A stretch of 64,000 nt of DNA, taken from NCBI RefSeq assembly GCF_907164915.1, contig NC_061869.1:25432312-25496311 (forward strand), written 5' to 3'. Under the pieces are notes generated by a model. It worked only from the letters and a program-made list of their open reading frames with translations. It ran no database searches and was not told the origin of the DNA. Below, in pieces: positions 55,457 to 64,000 of the stretch. The DNA comes from Impatiens glandulifera (lineage: Eukaryota; Streptophyta; Magnoliopsida; Ericales; Balsaminaceae). The position numbers and the translations under genes are program-made. The first letter of the stretch is position 1, and each line of letters opens with the position of its first letter.

Positions 55457-56823
55457 TCACATCCAGGTTTGATCGGTTTTAGCTACCATGCAAACATGAT
55501 GTTCTACTTTATTTTTCCAATCTACCTTGTATATATTTCCTAACCTATTTCCGGTTAGTAGTATGTTTCCCTGAGTATTTTTAACTAAGCATGCATGTTT
55601 AAGAAATTCTACAGGGTATCCAGCATCACACATCTGACTAATGCTTAGCAGGTTAAAGTGTAGGTTTTCAACCAAAAGTACATTGTCAATTGTTAAATTA
55701 CCATGGACAATCTTACCCCTGCCCACAGTTCTACCTTTTGAGTTGTCACCAAAAGTTATTTCGTCTTCCGGTTTAGAATCACTTTGTTCCTCAGTAGGAC
55801 TTACATTGGAATTACCATGGACAATCTTACCCTTGCCCACAGTTCTACCCTTACCCTTGCCCACAGTTGGACTTACATAAGTTATTTCGTCTTCCGGTTT
55901 AGAATCACTTTGTTCCTCATCATCGGTTGAAGAGAACTTGACAAATCTTACAAAGGGAAGTTTGTCTTTTGTAAGCTTCATTTTGTCCGAATGGTTCAGG
56001 TTGGCGGATTTGCTATCTTTGTATCCAAGACCAAATTTGCATTTGGGATGTCTCTTATACTTAGACAACTGATTCACCATTTCACTGGATCTTTTCCATG
56101 CGGCTATTCGATACTGGGTTCGGGCATCTTCCTCTTCGGTCAGCTCTTGAACTGGCTCCTTGAGCTGTTCGGTCTTAGAGGATAATTTAGGTGCTATCTT
56201 GGTTTCTAGGATTTTATCAGTTTGGATGATTTTTGGTTCGGTCAAGGTTGGTGCTATGGGGTCGGTTCTAAAGTTGAGTTGGGTTGGTATTAGTGTTAAT
56301 AGGTTCTTATACTCTGTTACCATGTCATTCAGTGCATTAAATAACTCATCTTTAGTAAATTCCTCACAGGGAGAGTCAAATACCTGTTCCTCATTTGCCA
56401 TGAGACATGTGAGTTCATCATCACTGTCACTGTGAGCCCATAAGCTTCCTCCATCATCGGCTATCAGTGCTTTCTGAACTTCACTTCCTTCACCGGTTTG
56501 TTGGTAGTTATTTCGGTGGTTCTGATCGTCCGGTTTCCGGTCATCCCGTCTCGGTTTTCTGCATTCCCACTTGAAATGTCCCAAACAATTGCAGTTATAA
56601 CATCTAACATTAGATTTATCACCGTAGTTATTGTTTGTCGGTTGGCTTCTTTTCATGAATCGGCCAAAATTCTGTGCAAGCATGGCCATGGCATCCTCAG
56701 TAAACTGTTCGGCGGTTCTGATCGGTGTAGGAGCAACCGGTTCTATTGATGTGACTAAGGCTTTTGTAGAGGTTGAGGCTGAAACTTCATCTTCAATCCT
56801 AGATCTCATCTCAAACTAATATG
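55457..56823 (-). pseudogene. Element E gag fused to protease remnant, active site missing
   Basis: The gag C-terminal half starts at MRSRIEDEVSAST, then the zinc knuckle CYNCNCLGHFKWEC and acidic linker. It runs in one frame directly into ITFGDNSKGRTVGRGKIVHG and NVLLVENLHFNLLSISQMCD, which normally follow the protease active site. The WYLDSGCSRHMTG segment is absent. The joint contains a direct duplication of SDSKPEDEIT and GKGRTVGKGKIVHGN. The N-terminal capsid is cut at 56823 by element F. Confidence 0.85.
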
Positions 56824-58039
56824 TGTTAGGATCGGGGACGCCCTTGGAGGACCGGGGTGTTTCCGGTTTCAGGAAGGGTGGCCGTTTACAACACATAACA
56901 CACTTTGGTGATAGTCCGGTTAGAGACTATAACCGTTCTCAACACTTCGCAAACTGTCACAGACTCTTGAACCGGGTTCAAGGGAGGAAATGTTTGTTTC
57001 AATCTAAAGCAACATATGCGACTTTAGATGATGTTTAGAAGGAGTCGGTTTTAAGGATATGAGTGGACCGGTTTTTCGGAGTAAGATTGATTTTGGTCAG
57101 GTTAATTGAATAAGTAATGAAATGAAGGAAATGACATTAGACAAGATTTTTTATGGATGTTCGGAGCAAACCCTCCTACGTCACCCCTTCTTCTCAGGTT
57201 ATGAGAAGGATCTCCACTAACTTTCAACGTTACAATAATAACACTGCCGGTCAAGCCCAAATCGCTACTCGCCGGTTACACCAACTCACTTTTGATGTAA
57301 TACAAAAACACAGTACAAACACGATACAGAAAGCTTCTGGTTTATGACACACCGGTTTTGGATTTTAAAAGTTTATCTCTCTAAGATTATTGTAACTTAT
57401 CGCTTTTCTCAGAAGGATGTGATTCGCATTTAATGAGGACGCTTCATCTTCCTTTTATAGTAGATGAGATCCCAACGGTCATTTTCTTCTCTCACCGTGG
57501 GATTGGTTGATCATTATCACGCCGGTGCAGGAAGGTTACTTGCACGTTTCACCTTCCTAAACACTTGGCAAACATGCAAGGATTCCTCAGGAAAATGTGA
57601 AGTTGCCGGTTTGCAGATTCGGACACGTGTCAGGCATGCACCTTCCGGTTGTCAACATCGGATCAATAAATCATCATTGCTTTCCTCGCATGCTTCCGAT
57701 CGGATCTGATCTTCTTTTATTCCTTCGAGACACGTCTATTTCGTCATACTACGTCACTTCTGTAGATTGTAGTTTCCGGTTTTGTCTCTTACATAATATA
57801 GTCCGGCTGGAACGTGAACTTTTGTCTTTGCTGGCCGGTCACTTGAGAGAGTAAAAACCGGTTCCTCTGATCTTTGACTTGATCACTTGGAACAGATTTT
57901 CTTTGCAGTGTTTCAGCAACCAGTTCATGAGGCTCCAGCCGGTTCATACGATTTGATCTGCACCTGCACATGAAAGTTAACAATTGTTTAGTTTTTCTAG
58001 CTAGTTCCAAAAATTAACTTTACTTAATTTTTCTTATCA
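56824..58039 (-). repeat. Element F 3' LTR
   Basis: 1216 bp, tgttaggatcgg to ttcttatca. A TATA box (sense ctataaaaggaag) lies at about 57453-57466. The LTR shares landmarks with A and C (cacagactcttgaaccgggt, cctacgtcaccccttcttct) but is a separate family. Confidence 0.87.
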
Positions 58040-58200
58040 ATTTCTCCCTTTTTGATTATTTAGAATAAATATTCAAAACTTGTAATGTATGGCCGGTTTG
58101 AAAATTAACTTTCTTAATTTTTCTTATCAATTTCTCCTTTTTTGATTATTTAGAATAAATATTCAAAACTTGTAATGTATGGCCGGTTTGAAAAGTTTTG
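58006..58200 (-). promoter_or_regulatory. Element F polypurine tract, duplicated with the LTR edge
   Basis: PPT aaaaagggagaaat abuts the LTR at 58040-58055. A second copy (aaaaaaggagaaat) lies at about 58126-58142 within a roughly 95-bp direct repeat that includes the last LTR bases (cttaatttttcttatcaatt) and ttgaatatttattctaaata. Confidence 0.75.
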
Positions 58201-58353
58201 TTTTAGTGATATCTCCCTTTATGAGTATTTTCTATTTTTGTAAGAAAATTTCCAAAAACATGTGTTTGAGTTTTTCAAAAGATGTGTAAATACTGATAAA
58301 TCCAAAACATAAAGCAACTGAGTTCTGAAACCAAATAAAACATAAATTGTTCT

Positions 58354-61272
58354 TTAAGGAAGTAAGAGTAGACTAAGGCTTGGATGCCCCCCCTTTTTAA
58401 GTTCTTCTTCCAGTCGCCTTAGTTCTTCCTCCTCCCTTTCCTTCCATTCCATGGCTCTTCTTGCAGCGTCAATTTGCAGTCCGGCCCATACACTTGAGAT
58501 GCCGGGAGTCCTTTTGCCGAATCCAAAACCGGTACCGGCTGGTTTTGATGGTCGAGGCGGTTGAGCAACAGTCGGTCTAGAGCTTGGAGTTGCGGTTGAA
58601 CTTTCGAGTGCCCTCTTCTTGCGCAGGTTAAGTTCTTCGATGTCCTCTTCTTCTTCTTCATCAATGGGTTGCACGTTCAGCCCGACTGGTTCGGTCACTC
58701 GTTGACTATTTTGTTCTGCCCGCTTCAACACTTCTGCAACCGCTTTCCTCTTGCCTTTGTTTCTTGTCTTCATAGCGTGTGAGGGTTGAGCCGGTATGGG
58801 TTCAAGGATAGCTGCATGTTCTTCCTCATTGCACTTTTGGGCGAGCTCATGATCTTTCTCCTCAAGTTCTTTCCTTGACCGTTCCTTTTCCCTTTCTTCT
58901 TCTTGTAAATTCTTTGCGGTTTCGGCGTCAGAATTGATTTGCTCTTGAGTTTTACTTACTTGGAGTTTGGACAATTCCCCAATTTGAACAGCCATGGCCT
59001 GCAGCATATCGACTAAGGGAGCGATTGCGATTTGAATGGATTCTGCGATAAAAGATTTGACGGAGGTTTGCACAGCTTCATCTATCATGGATCTGATCGA
59101 GGTTTGAACAGTGTTGGCCATTTCGGTTTGAACGGTTCCCCGGATGGTATTCGATAGGTTGGCTTCAGCCGTTGCAATTTTCTCGTCGGTTGCGGTGCTG
59201 TAATTCCCAAGGCATGACTCAAGCGTATCGATCACAACCTGTTTTAACTGCTCAAGTACCGGAGCCTTATCAGTTTGAGGAGGATCTCGTCCCCGGTTTT
59301 CCGCTATCCTGGATGTCTCCCCAGCAGCAAAGAAGGGTTTGCTTTGATATAGATCGACATTGATTAATTGGTGTCTGCATTGGTTTCTCCATTGTGCATC
59401 GAGCCGATCAAGATTTCTAAGGATCTTTTCCCGTACAGGATGAAACCGTTCAGTCATTCTTATTTCAATTGGAGTTAACTCTGCTCCTTCTGCTTCCTTC
59501 AGTGAGTCTTCTACTGCTTGTAACCGAGCGTATTCAAGAATCACCTCGGTTTTGCTGAAAGCGGGTTGGACAAGGTTGGTGTTTTCCAGCTTGAGGGCCG
59601 TTTCTTCCAATTTTACAAGTTTTTCCCATTCTTCGTTACCGCTCATTCCTGGGATCATATGAGACAGCTTTGTCTCACAACGAAACTGTACCCACTTAAG
59701 GTATGGTTATATCAGATCACTAGCATCTCGGTTCATGTCCCAAACGAGTTTATTGAACATATCCTCCTCTTCTTCTGCGGAGAAAGTGACCTTGCCTTCG
59801 GTTATGATCTCGGGTCGGGAGTCGGTTTACAGAACACCTTTTCCCTTGTCAACCTGAACTGTCCCTTCAGGTGGAATTATTGAGGCAGATAGCCCATCTT
59901 GGGCCGATTGGGTCGTTGTATCTTTTGGAATGGACTTGTTTCCTGTGGAACCGGATGGTTCCTGTTCTTCAGTATTACCCTCCTGAGCCGGAGGGGTGAT
60001 GTTCGCGGTATTGGCCGTTTCTTCGACCGGTTGAATTTCACTTTGATCGGGTATCTCACCCTGATCAGCCGACTTAAGACGACTTGACACATCGTCTTCG
60101 GTTTCTCTAGCAATATTTTGGACTACGTCCACAATGATTTCTGAGGTATTTAAGCCTACGTCGGCTATTACCTCATCGATCTTCTTGCTTGGTCATTTGG
60201 AGTTTTCAGAGTTAATACTTACCTCTGCTTCCTCCTTTGATGCTGACTCAGTTTTGTGGCTCCCTGAAGGTTCGGTTTGCCTTGGTGATTGAGAATCAAC
60301 AGAGATGGGGCGAACGGTGTTGATGGGAATGGGTTGGAAGACGTCTCCGGTTCTCTTCGGTGATTTGTCCGAGGAAAGGGTTTTCTCGGAGTCAGCCGGC
60401 TTGCTGGAGATCTTCTTTGCATAAGACTTCTTCCTCCCCTTCTTCTTTTGTGAGGCTTCGGCTTGGACCGCTTTCCTCTTCGGTTTTTCTTGTCTTGAAC
60501 TTTCTTCAGCCGGAGCGGAAGAACTGGTCCCTTTTGAAGACTTCGTTCTGGAAGACTTCGGCTTAACCGCTTTATCGGTCTTCTCACTCATTGACTCTGA
60601 GTTGAGAATGTTGTTTGGTGGGAGCGGTTCACCTTCACCAAGTTCCAACTTGAGGAACTTGAGGATTTTGACGATCTGCATTGCGAAGGCTTGAACCCGG
60701 CCATCCTTCTGAATCACCATTTCACATAATTCTTCGAAGATTACGGCTCCCCAGTCTATCTTGTCACCTCGGACAATATCCATCATCATCTTAAGCTTAA
60801 GTTTCGTCAGGTTATCGAAGTTACCTCCTCTACCCTAAATCGAACGAGAGATGATGTTCAGCAACCACCTGAACTCCGGTTTTAGCTTGTTCTTCCAGCT
60901 CGAATGAATCACCAGTTCTTGATCTTTAGCCGATATCACCAACCGGACTGCATTAGACTCTGCATCGGTTAGGTCGGTTTGGAAGTCCAAGTCGGTGTTA
61001 GGCAAACCGAGGGCTTCAGAGAACAGCTCCTCCGTGATAAGAACTTCCTTGCCGTTGACGGTGGCGGAGACTTTCCTCTTCGTCAAAGTCGCCGTTGCCA
61101 GAAATTCCATAACCGCCGTCGAATACACGACGAACGGACCAGATAGAAATGCCTCCAACCCCGAATCTCTTAAAGATTGAAGCACGACCTTGTGTTTATC
61201 CCCAGCGTTTTCGTCGATGTCGTAGAAATCGACCTGCAACATCCATTGAAAAGGTGCTTTACCTAGAGCCAT
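58354..61272 (-). pseudogene. Element F accessory gene 3 (aORF3), nearly open
   Basis: 973 codons in a single frame from ATG 61272 to the stop at 58354, broken only by four stops (60835, 60193, 59827 and about 59709). N-terminal shared domain: MLQVDFYDIDE, SLRDSGLEAFLSGPFVVYS, LGLPNTDLDFQTDL, MMMDIVRGDKIDWGAVIFEE. Then a strongly basic Ser-rich linker (QKKKGRKKSYAKK, KPKRKAVQAE, likely nuclear signals), an acidic Pro/Thr region, a long helical section with amphipathic repeats (TVQTEMANTVQTSIRSMIDE), a Glu/Arg coiled coil (NLQEEEREKERSRKELEEKD) and a final EREEEELRRLEEELKKG. No signal peptide or membrane helix. Function unknown; an envelope role is not supported. Confidence 0.85.
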
Positions 61273-61385
61273 GGTAGATTTGTGAAGAAAGATGAAGAAC
61301 AGTGATGATCGGAAGTTAGAAAGCCTTTTGAGGATTTGAGAGTTTTAGAGAGAGAAAGCGTATGTTGAAAGTGAACTGATCTGAA

Positions 61386-61395
61386 TTTATATAGG
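61386..61395 (-). promoter_or_regulatory. TATA box of element F aORF3
   Basis: Sense cctatataaattcag, about 115 bp upstream of ATG 61272. Confidence 0.65.
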
Positions 61396-61733
61396 GGAAC
61401 GGTTTCGAGCCGTTGGAAGACGAACCATCACTTGATAGTATTTTGGCGCCAATTTTCCCTCCAAAAGTTACTGCAGTAACTTTCGACGGTAAATGTGGAG
61501 AAAACAATGTGCGGTAAATTTTGTGCGGTAAAAACCGTGGTTGGTAAATTTTTCAAAATTTTCATTTTGCCCTGAGATTCCGGTTTACTTGAAGCGTTGT
61601 TACCCGGAAGTTTTGTTTAATCATGAAGTCTTATGTTTATTGATTTCGAAACCGGAAAGAGAGATATGGAAAGAAAAACCGGAGACATTAAAGTTAGAAA
61701 TTTTTATAAATGATTCTGAAAGATGACATTGAG

Positions 61734-61769
61734 CGGTTTTTGGTCGTACAGCAAAATGACCAAAAACCG
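61734..61769 (-). other. Conserved hairpin after aORF2 (element F)
   Basis: Perfect 12-bp arms cggtttttggtc (61734-61745) and gaccaaaaaccg (61758-61769) around the loop gtacagcaaaat, about 33 nt after the stop of F2. The stem differs from that of A and E, but stays fully paired. Confidence 0.78.
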
Positions 61770-61802
61770 GAAAGAAAGACAAATAACTCAGTTTTGACTA
61801 AA

Positions 61803-62549
61803 CTAATCCCCTTCCACCATTCTATCGAACCACTTGTCCATGGTGTTGTCGGGTGTCCGTTCCTCAATCCTTGATATCCATCTGTCTAGCATGGATATAG
61901 TCATGGTGTTGGCCGGTCCGACTGGAACACCTGGTTCAAGGTGGCGGCGCTGAGCCATCAGAAATCGAGTGATTTGGGGAGCGAAACCGGTCCTTCCCCT
62001 TGAAGCGGTTATGAGCAGCTTCAAGTTGTTGAAGAGGAAGGTTGCCCAATTGATTGAAGAGTTGCGGATGATGGCTATCATGATGTCGAAAGCCTCCCGG
62101 TTTTAGTTCTGGTTTGGCATTCGGCCCATGATAGACCGTTGAACCAAATCGTGCAAGACTTGGTAGTGAGGAGCCAATTTTTCTTTCTTCCCGTGTTCTT
62201 TGACCGGTATGATGGAAGATGAGAAGATATGGGTGAAGTCTTCCTTAGCCGGAAGAAATGGCGTCGGAAAGTCAGAGAAGCCTTCGGTTGGAAGGCGGAA
62301 GAAGGCGGCAAATTGATCTTCGGTAAGCCGAAGAAATTGTCCGTCAATGATGGTGCGGATTCTACCATCGTTTAGAATGTGCCCATTATTGAAAAACTCG
62401 CACACCTCCTCTACGGGGATGGTGTCTGAGCCTTCAAGGAATCCTTGAAGCCCCGATTCTATGATCGGTTGGAAAATGCAGTCCTGATACCGACTTTCTT
62501 TTACGTCTTCGAAGTTGACGATGAGAGTATTTCTTAGTTCAGCAGACAT
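61803..62549 (-). pseudogene. Element F accessory gene 2 (aORF2), one stop from open
   Basis: 249 codons from ATG 62549 in one frame, with a single TAA at about 62103-62105 (expected Tyr). MSAELRNTLIVNFEDV, IIESGLQGFLEGSDTI, VCEFFNNGHILNDGR, FRLPTEGFSDFPTPFLPA, YQVLHDLVQRSIMGRMPNQ, FDIMIAIIRNSSINWATFLF, GFAPQITRFLM. Ends ..WFDRMVEGD. Same position and residue pattern as A2. Confidence 0.85.
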
Positions 62550-62650
62550 TGTTAGGAAGAGTGAGAATGAAAAGTCGAAGGGGTTTCTGATCTTTCAAGC
62601 TTTAGAGAGAGGAATGAAGAAGACGTATTTTGAAGATGGGGGATTGAGTC

Positions 62651-62662
62651 CCTTTTTATAGC
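62651..62662 (-). promoter_or_regulatory. TATA box of element F aORF2
   Basis: Sense gctataaaaagggactc, about 105 bp upstream of ATG 62549. Confidence 0.65.
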
Positions 62663-62914
62663 TTGAACGGTTGGATGCATTAAATGAGGATATTTTTGAA
62701 AAAATCTGACCGTTTATGTCTTGTCATAAATGTTATGTAAAGTATCAAGAGAATAGGGGTATGTCTGGTCAAATCGGATCAGGCATGCTTCTTGGAAAGT
62801 GGAGATTTCTGTTTTCAAGAGTAATTTGATTCGATTTGATACAGCGCATTAAATGTTGAACATTTATGATTTTAGACTTAAGTGGAAGGAAATAATCTTC
62901 ATTAAATCGGGGTA

Positions 62915-62949
62915 CCAAACCGGTAGTACAACAAAATTGCCGGTTTTGG
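62915..62949 (-). other. Conserved hairpin after aORF1 (element F)
   Basis: ccaaaccgg (62915-62923) and ccggttttgg (62940-62949) pair with one bulge. The loop contains gtacaacaaaatt, a close variant of gtacagcaaaat. It is about 35 nt after the F1 stop. Confidence 0.6.
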
Positions 62950-62983
62950 AAAAGAAAAGAAAAGAGAAAGAAGGATAGACAGG

Positions 62984-63723
62984 CTAAACATTTGATGACT
63001 CGGCCGCTTGATTCCTCTTTGCCTTAGCTGCTTCCCATCGGTCGATCAGCTCTTGTACTCTTTCCTTGGTGAGCACATGCTTTGGATGGAGGGTTACGAA
63101 GGGTCTAGAGTGAATGTCCAGACTGGGACAAAAAAACCGCTCAGCTGAGGAGCGTAGCCGGTTTTGTTTGAAAGGAGCATCTTCTTCAGGTTGCTGAAGA
63201 TGATCCAGGACCAATTAACTGGTGTCCCAACCCTTACAGCAATCATCATCTCGAAAAGCCTTTGAGTGTAGTAATAGCTTTTCTCTCTGCCCAAGATGGA
63301 CTTTCCCAAAATCTCACAAAGAAGCTGGTACTTGTGAGAGAGTTGGCTTTTAGCACCCCAAGGTGTAACCGGGATGTCAGAGTTGGAGAACCGATGACAC
63401 ATTTCTTCCATGGTCACCGGAGAATAGGTTAAATCGGTTACCCCTTCAGTGGGCAAGCCGCAGTATTCAGCGAAATCCGTCTCGCTGAGTAGAAATTTCT
63501 GACCGTAAACTTGTGCAACAATTATGTCTCGATACACTTGCTTTGCAGTCTGGAAGAATTCTTCGACTACTAGGTAATCGAGAATGAATCTGTTTTCGAG
63601 GAATCCTCTTAGCCCGCTTCTTTCAACGGCTAAGAACATTTCTCTAACCTCATGGTCTTTGTATTGGTAGAATATGTTGAAATCAGCCAATAGAATTTTC
63701 TTTGCTAGAGAGTTGGAGTTCAT
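62984..63723 (-). pseudogene. Element F accessory gene 1 (aORF1)
   Basis: ATG 63723 opens MNSNSLAKKILLADFNIFYQ, then AVERSGLRGFLENRFILDY, EEFFQTAKQVYRDI, YCGLPTEGVTDLTYSPVTME, YQLLCEILGKSILGREKS, FEMMIAVRVGTPVNWSWIIF and GYAPQLSGFF. A length change in a run of seven T near 63130 shifts the frame. The other frame continues with SLDIHSRPFVTLHPKHVLTK and a basic end (KAKRNQAAESSNV) to 62984. About 246 codons. Confidence 0.83.
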
Positions 63724-63800
63724 GTTCTTGAGAGAGTTTTAAGCTCAAGACTGTTTTTGTGAATAGTGATTTTGTGAAGATTTGTGAAGGTTTAAGGGTG

Positions 63801-63810
63801 GTTTATATAG
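63801..63810 (-). promoter_or_regulatory. TATA box of element F aORF1
   Basis: Sense ggctatataaaccaccc, about 80 bp upstream of ATG 63723. Beyond it to 64000 there is only spacer. Confidence 0.65.
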
Positions 63811-64000
63811 CCAGGGGTTCGGCTAGATTAGTAGGTTAAGCATGCTCGATGATGTCATTATTTAGTTAATAGGCTTTAACTTGTTGAAGTGTATAATGTT
63901 TATTTCCAAAGCAAAAACTAATTATTACCAAAATATTCATGATGACAAAAATCTGTTGACAAGATGTGAGTCTCCCTCTCTTGATGATGGACACATGTCG

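Larger units (their letters stand above)
47481..56823 (-). mobile_element. Element E: A-type copia element, both ends damaged
   Basis: Minus-strand relative of element A with a 39-bp LTR remnant, aORF3, aORF2, aORF1, RNase H, RT, integrase and gag. At 56823 gag is interrupted by element F; the rest of gag and the 5' LTR should lie beyond F outside the window. Closest to A in both pol and accessory genes. Confidence 0.88.
56824..64000 (-). mobile_element. Element F: 3' half of an A-type copia element, nested in E
   Basis: The 3' LTR (56824-58039), duplicated PPT and three accessory genes are visible; gag-pol should lie beyond 64000. It is inserted in element E gag after atatg, the candidate 5-bp target duplication. 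Its accessory genes are the best preserved in the window. Confidence 0.88.

Overview
The window is plant nuclear DNA, almost certainly from a eudicot. It consists of nested and adjoining retrotransposons set in the remains of an older locus made of DNA-transposon-related genes. No intact ordinary host gene is visible. The accessory proteins resemble, from memory, hypothetical proteins common in Lamiales such as the resurrection plant Dorcoceras (Gesneriaceae). That taxonomic guess is weak.

Old locus (1-2191 and 15606-21331). Four broken genes sit here: a Ulp1/C48 SUMO-protease C-terminus (+), a plant-mobile-domain-like ORF (+) split by element A, a FAR1-related gene without its MULE transposase core (-), and an OB-fold/RPA1-like fragment (-). 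Four different tandem arrays lie between them. All carry a palindrome built on GAAGC..GCTTC.

Elements. A (2192-15605, minus) is a complete 13.4-kb Ty1/copia element, probably Sirevirus lineage, with both LTRs, PBS, PPT and a perfect 5-bp target duplication. B (21332-31161, minus) is a complete 9.8-kb copia element of a second family. C (31206-36393, minus) is the 3' half of an A-like element. It is fused to D (36393-about 42061, plus), the 3' half of a B-like element. After a hAT-like non-autonomous element and two LINE ORF1-like fragments comes E (47481-56823, minus), a close relative of A. E is interrupted in gag by F (56824 to the window end, minus), a third A-like element of which only the 3' half is visible.

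Main observation. Elements A, C, E and F each carry three consecutive paralogous accessory genes (called aORF1, 2 and 3 here) between RNase H and the 3' LTR. Elements B and D carry one. All share a roughly 200-residue domain (VDF ... GL..FL ... EFF.NA ... LP.EG..DF ... Y.LL.DII..S ... MM.AI..GT..NW). Every unit whose upstream region is visible has a TATA-like box 35-125 bp before its start. Several are followed, just after the stop, by a hairpin whose loop (ATTTTGCTGTAC in the sense strand) is conserved while the stem changes in a base-paired way. The units therefore look like small, separately transcribed gene cassettes that have multiplied inside copia elements. aORF3 adds a basic linker and a long coiled coil, and shows no signal peptide or membrane segment. 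Most copies are damaged by a few stops or frameshifts, but F2 and F3 are nearly open.

LTR architecture also differs by family. B and D LTRs contain dense arrays of TTAGACG..CGTCTAA palindromes, and A-type elements have duplicated polypurine-tract blocks.
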